Shown here: in pieces, positions 1 to 7,226 of the stretch
Layout of the letters: every line of letters begins with the position of its first letter
Position numbering within the stretch: the first letter of the stretch is position 1
NCBI GenBank assembly: GCA_031263945.1
Contig: JAISEW010000173.1
Span: forward strand, 1 to 31,493
Length of the DNA stretch: 31,493 bases
Direction of reading: 5' to 3'
Source: Gracilibacteraceae bacterium
GTDB lineage: Bacteria; Bacillota; Desulfitobacteriia; Desulfitobacteriales; Syntrophobotulaceae
The notes under the pieces: model-generated
Seen by the model: the letters and a program-made list of their open reading frames with translations, nothing else
The model's database searches: none
Told to the model about the DNA's origin: nothing
Program-made: the position numbers and the translations under genes

Positions 1-134
1 TCTCAAAACCCCCTCTGTAATTATATATGGATTCAAACGGGTTGGGACAAATATTTTTAAAAATTTGGGGAAATAATTATCTATGTTTTCTGAAGCATAT
101 CACATTATTCTCGATTTAAGTTGATTTTGCCGTT

Positions 135-1835
135 TTACTCCGCCATTACAAAGGCTTCCTTTTTATGAAATGCGATGCCGTAATACAGGATGGTGGTGCA
201 GCCCTCCTTCTTAGCATCATTGGTATACCGGTTGCGATCGATCTGCTCTAAGGCTGCTTGACAAGCTGCCTCCATGGTATCGTAGTCTGTTGCTTTCTTA
301 AACTCAAATACGATGTAAGGGTTCTTCCGCCGCTTGGGGCAGAGGGTCAGATCCGGACGTCCCCTGCCAACCTCACGGTTCGATTTCAAGATGTAACCAT
401 TCATGCCACGAAGGATCCCGGCCAAAAAACCATGATAATAGTTTTCAGCATAGTCATAATAACTAATTGTATCAAGCAAAAGCTCCGTGAGCTCGTTACT
501 CATTCTCTCCGTGTCACCTCTCAGAATAGCGTCGTAAAGCGGAGTCAGATCTTCGCTCTTCAACCTCTCCTCGAACCAGTCTTTTACCTGATGCTCGTAT
601 ATCTGCCGCACTTCTGTGTTGGGTATTGTAAGGGTATACACAGTCTCATCTTGATCTTGCCGGATGTTTGTGATTGTTAGATAGCCCGTGAAAAGCATGA
701 AGTTCCAAATATGGCTCCTGCCTTCCTCTAAATCATTATAAGTCAGATCCTCGCGGATAGTTTTCTCGATCCCGCCTCCGGCCATCAAGGTTTCCATTTC
801 CGCTTTTGCCTCATCATCGCTCTGGAGGATCAAGCGTTTCACAATATCGTTTGAGCTGGTGTTTGCCCAGTGCGCCTGATACTCGACAGCGAGCTGACCG
901 CCCTTGAGATCAGCCATTGTGTTGATGACGCTCCAGGGATTGTAAATGGCATAGCCACCGATCCGATATCCATCGTACCATTGGCGAAAACCCTCCGACC
1001 GAGCTGCTTCCCCATAATGGGTCAGCATGACATCGACCTCGCCTTGGGTGAAGCCAAAGCTGTCGCCAAAACGATTGGCCGCGACAGAATAGATCTTCAG
1101 GTTGTTCATGCCGGTAAAGATGCTCTCCCGGCTCACCCGCAGGCAACCCGTGATCACCGCAAACTCCAGGTTATCATTGTCTTTCAGTCCCGTTGAGAAA
1201 AGCGATTTGATAAGATCTATCATGTCACTGTAGTATCCTTGCAGCCAAGCTCCGTCCAAGGGCACATCATACTCATCTATAAGGATGATGCTCTTTTTAC
1301 CGGTGACCTTCAACAAACACTCGCTTAAAAAGAGCAGCGAGTCATAGTAATCACTCTCCGAGCCTTTTTCAGCCATTACAGCACTATACTTCTCAGCCAT
1401 ATCAACAGGCAGCTGCTCAGTTGCTGCGCTGTGTCGACGGTACTCAGCCGCAATGACCTTGACCAACGCATTGTAGGCCAAGTTGAAGTTCTTCTTTTTC
1501 ACATCCTTTAAACTAATAGAAATGACAGACCGGGACGTCTGGCGATCCATGTACTTCTGACCGGCCTTTGTAATGTCCAGGCCAGTAAAAAGCTCCCGCC
1601 GCTTTGTGTTTACTTCCTCATCCCCTGTGTCCTCAAAGAAACACTGAAGGGTACTCAAGGTCAGGGTCTTACCGAAGCGCCGCGGCCGGAGGAACAGGTT
1701 GACCTTAGACCAGTTGTCCAGCAGTTCTTTGATGAATCGGGTTTTATCTACGTAGTAGAAATCGGAATCGATCAGTTCCTCAAAGTCGTTGATACCGATT
1801 GACAGCTTTTTCATATCCTGGGCGGCTTCAGACAT
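135..1835 (-). CDS. AAA-ATPase-like protein with C-terminal PD-(D/E)XK nuclease-type domain
   Basis: Predicted 566-residue protein of the family that joins an N-terminal AAA-ATPase-like domain to a C-terminal PD-(D/E)XK nuclease-like domain; such genes are often multicopy in gut anaerobes and their function is unsettled. The N-terminus has the family opening (IGINDFEELI, then YYVDKT), a P-loop variant RPRRFGKTLTLS near residue 55, and a Walker B-like stretch IILIDEYD near residue 185. The C-terminus has GRGRPDLTL followed by FEFKKA, which fits the D...ExK nuclease core. I chose the ATG at 1835 because AGGAGGTG (1841-1848) sits 5 bp upstream; an in-frame start at 1889 would overlap the promoter. 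Its base composition is visibly less GC-rich than the genes after position 2200. It lies directly downstream of the tRNA-Ser 3' end, which suggests acquired DNA. Family call is firm; role unknown. Confidence 0.85.
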   Translation of the reverse strand: MSEAAQDMKKLSIGINDFEELIDSDFYYVDKTRFIKELLDNWSKVNLFLRPRRFGKTLTLSTLQCFFEDTGDEEVNTKRRELFTGLDITKAGQKYMDRQTSRSVISISLKDVKKKNFNLAYNALVKVIAAEYRRHSAATEQLPVDMAEKYSAVMAEKGSESDYYDSLLFLSECLLKVTGKKSIILIDEYDVPLDGAWLQGYYSDMIDLIKSLFSTGLKDNDNLEFAVITGCLRVSRESIFTGMNNLKIYSVAANRFGDSFGFTQGEVDVMLTHYGEAARSEGFRQWYDGYRIGGYAIYNPWSVINTMADLKGGQLAVEYQAHWANTSSNDIVKRLILQSDDEAKAEMETLMAGGGIEKTIREDLTYNDLEEGRSHIWNFMLFTGYLTITNIRQDQDETVYTLTIPNTEVRQIYEHQVKDWFEERLKSEDLTPLYDAILRGDTERMSNELTELLLDTISYYDYAENYYHGFLAGILRGMNGYILKSNREVGRGRPDLTLCPKRRKNPYIVFEFKKATDYDTMEAACQAALEQIDRNRYTNDAKKEGCTTILYYGIAFHKKEAFVMAE

Positions 1836-1860
1836 CTGCCCACCTCCTCTGATGTCTATT

Positions 1861-1889
1861 ATGATAGCACAACCCAGTGCCCGAAGCAA
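1861..1889 (-). promoter_or_regulatory. Promoter for the AAA-ATPase/nuclease gene
   Basis: On the minus strand TTGCTT (1884-1889) and TATCAT (1861-1866) are separated by 17 bp, and the expected start point falls about 20 bp before the ribosome binding site of the gene starting at 1835. Sequence-based prediction only. Confidence 0.5.
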
Positions 1890-1941
1890 GGACGGCAGTG
1901 GGGTTTAAAGTCTGTATTGGCGGCGCAGCAACAAGGCGGAA

Positions 1942-1975
1942 TAAAAAGAAAGCTGTCGGCTTGCGGGCTGACAGC
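1942..1975 (-). terminator. Intrinsic terminator of tRNA-Ser
   Basis: Downstream of the tRNA 3' end on the minus strand, GCTGTC and GACAGC (1952-1957 and 1970-1975) can pair as a 6-bp stem with a 12-nt GC-rich loop region. The stem is followed by a T-rich tail, TTTCTTTTTA. Position and form fit a Rho-independent terminator for the tRNA. Confidence 0.65.
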
Positions 1976-1983
1976 GGGGATTT

Positions 1984-2069
1984 TGGCGGAGAGGACAGGA
2001 GTCGAACCTGCGTGGGTAACCCCAAATGGTTTTCAAGACCACCGCCTTAAGCCACTCGGCCACCTCTCC
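1984..2069 (-). tRNA. tRNA-Ser (anticodon UGA), CCA encoded
   Basis: Read on the minus strand, a 7-bp acceptor stem GGAGAGG/CCTCTCC closes a full cloverleaf. The D arm is GCC...GGC, the anticodon stem GTGGT/ACCAT holds loop CTTGAAA (anticodon TGA), there is a long class II variable arm, and the T loop has GGTTCGACTCC. The discriminator base is G and the terminal CCA is encoded (1984-1986). The long variable arm and UGA anticodon identify serine. It has its own promoter and terminator and so is probably monocistronic. Confidence 0.97.
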
Positions 2070-2098
2070 AAAAGGTGTCCTATTCGGTAATTGTTTCT

Positions 2099-2127
2099 AG
2101 TATACGATAGCGGAAGTTGAAAGTCAA
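2099..2127 (-). promoter_or_regulatory. Promoter for tRNA-Ser
   Basis: Minus-strand TTGACT (2122-2127), a 17-bp spacer, and TATACT (2099-2104) lie about 30 bp upstream of the mature 5' end of the tRNA. Near-consensus sigma-A type promoter. Confidence 0.75.
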
Positions 2128-2173
2128 TAATGGCCCGGGGCTGAAAATTCGATAGCGCGAGACGTCCGATCTA

Positions 2174-2182
2174 TGCTATAAT
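2174..2182 (+). promoter_or_regulatory. Extended -10 promoter for the RNA methyltransferase gene
   Basis: TGC followed by TATAAT (2177-2182) forms an extended -10 element; no good -35 hexamer is present at 16-18 bp spacing. Transcription would start near 2189, giving a leader of about 60-120 nt depending on the translation start. Confidence 0.5.
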
Positions 2183-2307
2183 TATGGCGGCACGCGCCCC
2201 GAGCGCCGCGGAAACGGCGTTCAGAAAGCGAAAGGCTGTGAGCGGAAACGGCTAATCTTTACCTGGCGCTGATACACGCGCCGGTTTATAACAAAAACCG
2301 GGAACTG

Positions 2308-2814
2308 GTGGCCACTTCGGTCACAAATCTTGACATTCACGATATCGCCCGCGCCTCCGCCACCTACGGCGTGGAACGTTATTTCATCATCCACCCGGCG
2401 CCGGCCCAGCAGGACATAGTGCGGCGGGTAATGAGTTTTTGGCTGGAGGGCGCGGGGGCGGAATACAACCCGCACAGATTTGAGGCGCTGGCCCGCGTAC
2501 GGCTCGCGGATACCGTCGAACAGGCGCTAAGCGATATCCATATTTTGGAAAAAGGAAGGCGGGTTTACACCGTCGCCACCGCCGCCCGGGCGGAGGGAAA
2601 CGCGGCTCTGACGTCTTATGCCGATCTGCGCTCTCGTCTGAACTCGGAAACCGGCGCTTATCTCCTGCTTTTTGGCACGGGATGGGGCCTGCCGCGTCAA
2701 ACGGCGGAGGAAGCGGATTTCATTCTGCCGCCGCTTCTGGGCCCCGGTCCGTATAACCATCTGTCGGTGCGTTCAGCCGCGTCCGTGATACTGGACCGCC
2801 TGCGCGGCCGCTAA
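2308..2814 (+). CDS. SAM-dependent RNA methyltransferase-like protein (methyltrn_RNA_4 / SPOUT type)
   Basis: The protein matches what I know of the small (about 185 residues) predicted RNA methyltransferase family. It has VTNLDIHDIARASATYG near the start, then AQQDIVRRVMSFW, YNPHRFEAL, LLFGTGWGLP and the C-terminal YNHLSVRSAASVILDRL; the glycine-rich LFGTGWGLP and NHLSVR are typical SPOUT cofactor-binding knot segments. The first usual start codon in frame is GTG 2308 (168 residues). The frame is open further upstream to a TGA at 2239, and codons 2257-2307 encode LYLALIHAPVYNKNREL, which is the family's normal N-terminus. No ATG, GTG or TTG precedes it in frame, so either a non-standard start is used, or there is a frameshift or sequence error near 2240-2255. 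It has its own promoter. Target RNA unknown. Confidence 0.8.
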   Translation: MATSVTNLDIHDIARASATYGVERYFIIHPAPAQQDIVRRVMSFWLEGAGAEYNPHRFEALARVRLADTVEQALSDIHILEKGRRVYTVATAARAEGNAALTSYADLRSRLNSETGAYLLLFGTGWGLPRQTAEEADFILPPLLGPGPYNHLSVRSAASVILDRLRGR

Positions 2815-2844
2815 CTGGGCGCCTTTCTTCGGTCACATTATACC

Positions 2845-2872
2845 TTGCGTTAATTCAAGGTCATGTTATAAT
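2845..2872 (+). promoter_or_regulatory. Promoter for the 2922-4465 gene pair
   Basis: TTGCGT (2845-2850), a 16-bp spacer and a perfect TATAAT (2867-2872). Transcription would start near 2879, which argues against the upstream TTG at 2883 as translation start of the next gene and for the ATG at 2922. Confidence 0.7.
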
Positions 2873-2921
2873 ATATATAAATTTGACCGCGAATTCCCGG
2901 CGGGAAAGAAGGCTGCCTGAT

Positions 2922-3323
2922 ATGCTCAGTCAAATCGAAATCGGTACGAACATCGTTTTTATAAATGATATGTACGAAATAATGGCGGGGACCGAGGCGA
3001 CTATAAATAAAGTAGACTATAAAACCGGAAAAATTGAAGGGTTGACGGCCGAAGGTCAGAAATTTCAGATAAATTATTTTGATACCAAGAGCAGTTTCCG
3101 CATAAAGCTGAGATGTATGACCGGAGCCGAGGTGTGGGATTATTTGACAAATAATTACGATCCCAACGAATCCCGAAAAATCGCTCTGGAAATGATCAAA
3201 GAATCGGGCGCCGACGACGACTCCCAGCGATTATGTTATGAATTGAGGGAGGCCGTCAAAAAATCCATATTAGCGGCGGCGCTGGCCAGAAAAGGCGTGA
3301 CGGAACAGGCGGAAGGAAAATAA
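2922..3323 (+). CDS. Hypothetical protein (small beta-rich N-terminus, helical C-terminus)
   Basis: A 133-residue protein that I do not recognise. No signal peptide, membrane segment or metal motif is visible. The first 65 residues (IEIGTNIVFINDMYEI, ATINKVDYKTGKIEGL) alternate hydrophobic and polar residues with glycine turns, like a small beta-barrel. The remaining half looks helical and charged. The ATG at 2922 has AGAAGG 9 bp upstream and a well-placed promoter. An in-frame TTG at 2883 is only a few bases after the predicted transcription start and less likely. The stop lies 5 bp before the aminotransferase start, so the two are very probably one operon, with this protein a possible partner or accessory of that PLP enzyme (inference from position alone). 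Confidence 0.7.
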   Translation: MLSQIEIGTNIVFINDMYEIMAGTEATINKVDYKTGKIEGLTAEGQKFQINYFDTKSSFRIKLRCMTGAEVWDYLTNNYDPNESRKIALEMIKESGADDDSQRLCYELREAVKKSILAAALARKGVTEQAEGK

Positions 3324-3328
3324 AAGCT

Positions 3329-4465
3329 GTGATCTATCTGGACAACGCGGCGACATCCTGGCCTAAGCCCGAAACTGTTTACGCGGCGGCGGACAAAGCT
3401 TTGCGCGGGCAAAGCGGCAATCCCGGCCGCTCCGGCCATAAGCTGTCTCTGGCCGCCGGCCGCGTCGTCGAGGAAGCGCGCTTATGGACGGCGCGCCTGT
3501 TTGGCGTGAGCGCGCCGGAGCGGGTCGTTTTTACCGCTAACGCGACGGAAGCCTTAAATCTCGCCTTGCACGGGCTGCTCGCGCCGGGCGCGCATGTTAT
3601 CACCGACGCGCTGGCCCATAATTCTGTCGCCCGTCCTTTAGCCGCCCTGACCGGGGTCGAGGTGAGCCGGGCGCCGGGCGACCCGGAGCGCGGGGTCGAC
3701 TTAGACGGCCTGGCGGCGCTCTGGCGGCCGAATACCGCTTTGGTGGTCATGACACATATTTCCAACGTGACGGGGACGGAGAACCCCGTGCGCGAGATCG
3801 GAGCGCTGTGCCGCGCCCGCGGGGCCCTGTTTCTGGTGGACGCGGCCCAGTCCGCCGGCGTCGCTCCCATAGACGTCGAGGCCATGAACATAGACCTCTT
3901 GGCCTTTCCCGGACACAAAGGACTGCTGGGGCCGCAAGGCACAGGCGGTTTATACGTAGGCGCCGCCGCGCGGCTCCGTCCTCTGAAACAAGGAGGAACG
4001 GGCAGTTTTTCTGAGTCCGTCCAGCAGCCGCGGCGACTGCCCGACCGCTATGAAAGCGGCACGGCCAATACGGCGGGATTGGCCGGCCTGACCGCCGGCA
4101 TCCGCTATATCATGGAAACAGGGGTGGCGCGTATCCGGGCGCGGGAAGCGGAATTGGCGAACCGCCTTTTACAAGGTCTGGCCGATATTCCGGGCGTCAG
4201 GCTTTACGGCCCGCCGCCGGGCCCCTCGCGCGCCGGCGTGGTTTCTTTCACCTTGGCCGGTTATGACGCGGCGGAAGCGGCTTTCATCCTGGACGACAGT
4301 TTTGACATAGCCGTGCGGGCCGGCTTGCACTGCGCCCCCGGCGCTCACGCCGCGCTCGGCACGCTGGAGACCGGCGGCACGGTGCGGGTCAGCCCCGGCT
4401 GTTTTACAACGGCGGCGGAAATCGACCGCTGTCTGGAGGCGGTGGCGGAGTTGACGAAACACTGA
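3329..4465 (+). CDS. Class V aminotransferase, cysteine desulfurase family
   Basis: A 378-residue fold-type I PLP enzyme. The opening IYLDNAATSWPKP and SGNPGRSGH are typical of the cysteine desulfurase-like subgroup that is distinct from IscS and SufS. The PLP-binding lysine is in AFPGHKGLLGPQGTGG (Lys197), the aspartate preceding it is in LFLVDAAQSAG, and the persulfide-carrying cysteine sits in AGLHCAPGAH (Cys335). The family mobilises sulfur from cysteine, or catalyses related beta-eliminations; the exact substrate cannot be read from sequence. Start is GTG 3329 with GGAAGGA 11 bp upstream; the next-best alternatives would remove the conserved YLDNAATS. It ends 15 bp from the converging BceB-like gene with no terminator hairpin between. 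No iscU/sufU scaffold gene is near. Confidence 0.9.
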   Translation: MIYLDNAATSWPKPETVYAAADKALRGQSGNPGRSGHKLSLAAGRVVEEARLWTARLFGVSAPERVVFTANATEALNLALHGLLAPGAHVITDALAHNSVARPLAALTGVEVSRAPGDPERGVDLDGLAALWRPNTALVVMTHISNVTGTENPVREIGALCRARGALFLVDAAQSAGVAPIDVEAMNIDLLAFPGHKGLLGPQGTGGLYVGAAARLRPLKQGGTGSFSESVQQPRRLPDRYESGTANTAGLAGLTAGIRYIMETGVARIRAREAELANRLLQGLADIPGVRLYGPPPGPSRAGVVSFTLAGYDAAEAAFILDDSFDIAVRAGLHCAPGAHAALGTLETGGTVRVSPGCFTTAAEIDRCLEAVAELTKH

Positions 4466-4480
4466 CCCCACTAACCTCTA

Positions 4481-6478
4481 CTAACCTCTGGCGACCATAT
4501 TCCGGCTGCTCCAGTACGTCGCGAGAAAATACCCGCCGTAAATCAGCGTCATGACCAAAGCGGCGGCGACGCTGGTCCCTGAAATATCAATACCGGCTAT
4601 TCTTTGCGTTATTTGTCCGGCGACGGCGATCCCGACCGCGGAGTGCGCGAGGGCAAGCAGGAGCGGAGCGCCGAAACAGATGAGGTTCTGGGTGAACAAG
4701 GCGCGGCTTAACATCCGTTCGTCAGCCCCAATTTTGTTGAGCAAACGGTAACGATGGATATTGTCACTCGCCTCCGATAACTGGCCGATGGCGAGAACAG
4801 TGGCTGAAGCGACCAGGAAGACCACGCCCATGTATATGGCCAGATAGGCGATCGTGGCGGTAGTGTTGCCGATGTAATCATTTACCTGGATTTTCGTTTC
4901 GATCAGGCCGCTGAGTTCTACGCCGTCCGCGCTCGCTGTTTTCAGATCGCTGAGAGCGGCCAGGCACAGCCGCTCGTATTCCAGGCTGCTCCCGGGATAG
5001 TTGATGAGCAGTATTTCTTTTTTTGCCTGCCGTCCCGCCAGTAATTCGTCCGGCGCGACCAGAACCAGATCGGGATTGCGGCGGGTGCTTACTTCCAGCG
5101 CTTGACGGCGCAGCAAAGATCCCCGCGTGCGCAGATCGCGACCGCCCAAGGTCAGAGAGCCGCCGCCCGCGCAATACTTAGTCAGCGCCCTATCCCAGCC
5201 GGCGCCGCCTGAGCCGAAATTGACGCCGTATTCATCCGGACCGAGGACGAGAGGGGCGGCGCCCTGCATGGCCAGCGCGGCGTTATAATCCGTGAGACCG
5301 AGCAGATACAACACGGGTTTTACGCCGCCCGGCCCCTCAAAAACCACGCCGGCATCAGAGACGTCGTAAAAAACCGCCGACCGGCTGGCCGCGGCAAAAG
5401 CCGTCAGATCCCTGCTTTCCGTCAGCGCCGAATCAAGCGCGCCGGGCGCGAAGGTCGAGCGCTCATCCCCACCCTCGGTCTCAGCCCGCAGGATCAGCGT
5501 GGCGTCATAAGGCGCGCCGCGCAATTCGGCGGCGATGCCCCGCGCCATGCCGAGGCCGGAGGATAGAGCGCAAATGGAGACAAAGAGCATCAGGCAAACT
5601 ATGGTCATGGAGACGAAAGTCGTATTGATCTTGCTGCTCAGCTGGCGCAAAACAAACATGTTCAGGCCGCGCAGATACGGCTTGCTCCGCTGGACCGCCG
5701 CCAGCAAAAACCCGGAGAGCGAGAAAAAAAACAAAAAGGTGCCCGCGGCGCCGACCGCCAGCATGAAATTCAGCAGCAAGGCGCTGTCAAACAGTCTGGC
5801 GGCGGCCATGACATAAGTGACGCCCAGAAGGAGGACGGACAGCAGGAAAAACAGGACGGCGGCGACTGGCCGCGGCGCGCGGCTGATCTCGTTTTGTCGC
5901 CCGGCGTAAATCAGATCGATCAGCTGCTGTTTATTGATCTGCCGCACGTTGAAAAACAAAGTCAGGACAAAGGCCAGGCCAAAATAGATGATGGTCTTGC
6001 CTATGGCGGCGGCGGAAAATATAAAGTGAAACCCGCTGATCTTCACGCCCAGAAGAGAAGCGGTCACAAAGGCCATCCCCTGCGCCAGCGCGATCCCCAG
6101 CAGCAGGCCCGCGACAAGAGAGGCCAGACTCATGAATACCGTTTCCCAAATCAGGATGCGGGAGACCCGCTCCCGCTCCATCCCCAGCGTCAGGTAAACG
6201 CCGAACTCTTTTTTGCGCCTTTTGATGAGAAATCCGTTGGCGTAGATAATGAGGAAACAGAGGACGACTGAGATAAACAAGGAAAAACTGCCGACCACGC
6301 TGTTCAGCATCCGCATGGTCATGCTTTGGGCGGAGCTAAGGTCCATGACGGCCTGCTGACTGCCGAGCGAATTAAAAACATAGAAGATGCATATGCCGAA
6401 AGTCAGCGTCATAAAATAAACGGCGTAATCGCGCGCGCTTTTGCGGACATTGCGCAGCGCCAGCTCAGCGGAGGTCAT
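4481..6478 (-). CDS. BceB-type ABC transporter permease (FtsX/MacB family)
   Basis: A 665-residue permease. The N-terminal FtsX-like unit begins LALRNVRKSARDYAVYFMTL, the usual opening of bacitracin-exporter permeases, with an IKRRKKEFGVYLTLGM coupling segment near residue 85. About ten hydrophobic segments are visible. A roughly 200-residue soluble domain (about 310-520) sits between the middle helices, as in BceB, where it serves as the extracellular peptide sensor. It overlaps the ATPase gene by 14 nt and has GGGGGAG ahead of its ATG, so the two form one transporter. Relatives export or detach cell-wall-targeting peptides such as bacitracin, usually beside a BceRS two-component system; none is present here. 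Substrate unknown. Confidence 0.88.
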   Translation of the reverse strand: MTSAELALRNVRKSARDYAVYFMTLTFGICIFYVFNSLGSQQAVMDLSSAQSMTMRMLNSVVGSFSLFISVVLCFLIIYANGFLIKRRKKEFGVYLTLGMERERVSRILIWETVFMSLASLVAGLLLGIALAQGMAFVTASLLGVKISGFHFIFSAAAIGKTIIYFGLAFVLTLFFNVRQINKQQLIDLIYAGRQNEISRAPRPVAAVLFFLLSVLLLGVTYVMAAARLFDSALLLNFMLAVGAAGTFLFFFSLSGFLLAAVQRSKPYLRGLNMFVLRQLSSKINTTFVSMTIVCLMLFVSICALSSGLGMARGIAAELRGAPYDATLILRAETEGGDERSTFAPGALDSALTESRDLTAFAAASRSAVFYDVSDAGVVFEGPGGVKPVLYLLGLTDYNAALAMQGAAPLVLGPDEYGVNFGSGGAGWDRALTKYCAGGGSLTLGGRDLRTRGSLLRRQALEVSTRRNPDLVLVAPDELLAGRQAKKEILLINYPGSSLEYERLCLAALSDLKTASADGVELSGLIETKIQVNDYIGNTTATIAYLAIYMGVVFLVASATVLAIGQLSEASDNIHRYRLLNKIGADERMLSRALFTQNLICFGAPLLLALAHSAVGIAVAGQITQRIAGIDISGTSVAAALVMTLIYGGYFLATYWSSRNMVARG

Positions 6479-7226
6479 GTCCGTCTCCCCCCAGCAAACT
6501 CACCACTTCGATGATTTGGTCAAAAAAAACCTTGCGGCTCTCGTTTCCGCGCGCCAGTTCCCGAAAGACGCGGCCGTCCCGGATAAAGAGGATCCGATGG
6601 CAATAACTGGCAGAAAAAGCGTCGTGCGTCACCATCAGAATGGTGGCGCCGCGCGTCCGCACCAACTCCTGAAAACTCTCCAGCAGCGCCCGCGCCGCTT
6701 GGGAATCCAAAGCTCCTGTCGGTTCGTCCGCCAAAACCAGCGCCGGTTTGGTCACGATGGCTCTGGCGGCGGCCACCCGCTGCCTTTGCCCGCCGGACAT
6801 CTGGTACGGAAACTTGGGCAGCACATCGGTAATGCCGAGAACAGCGGCCACATCCCGAACCTGCTCCTTGGTGGCATTCGCCGGCCGCCGCAAAATCGTC
6901 AGAGCCAGCGCTATATTTTCAAAACCGGTCAGCGTGTCGAGCAGATTGAAATCCTGAAAAATGAACCCCAGCGTTTCCCGGCGGAACCGCGCCAAGGTCT
7001 TGCCGCTCATCGCCGTGACGTCACGGCCGCCGATCAATATCCGCCCGGACGTGACGGAATCAATGGTGGACACGCAATTGAGCAGCGTCGTTTTTCCGCT
7101 GCCGGAGGCGCCCATCACCCCGAGAAATTCGCCGGCCGCCACGCTGAAGGTAACGCCGTTCAAAGCCTTGGTCAGATTGTTCTTGCCGCCGTAGTGTTTT
7201 TCCAGATTTTCGGCTTGCAGGATCAT
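6465..7226 (-). CDS. BceA-type ABC transporter ATP-binding protein
   Basis: A 253-residue ATPase of the MacB/BceA/LolD type. Walker A is GASGSGKTTLLN (near residue 39), Q-loop FIFQDFNLLDTLTGFENIALAL, signature MSGGQRQRVAAARAI, Walker B LVLADEPTGALD, and H-loop MVTHDAFSASYC. It pairs with the permease that follows. Its ATG (7224-7226) overlaps the TGA of the upstream HybB-like gene as ATGA, and no strong ribosome binding site precedes it, so its translation probably depends on ribosomes finishing the hydrogenase membrane subunit. That coupling is unusual, because BceA genes normally follow a two-component system. Confidence 0.92.
   Translation of the reverse strand: MILQAENLEKHYGGKNNLTKALNGVTFSVAAGEFLGVMGASGSGKTTLLNCVSTIDSVTSGRILIGGRDVTAMSGKTLARFRRETLGFIFQDFNLLDTLTGFENIALALTILRRPANATKEQVRDVAAVLGITDVLPKFPYQMSGGQRQRVAAARAIVTKPALVLADEPTGALDSQAARALLESFQELVRTRGATILMVTHDAFSASYCHRILFIRDGRVFRELARGNESRKVFFDQIIEVVSLLGGDGHDLR

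Noticed and set aside
1..134. Gene or att site at the left edge
   Set aside because: AT-rich, without a supported reading frame, and no match to the tRNA-Ser 3' end.
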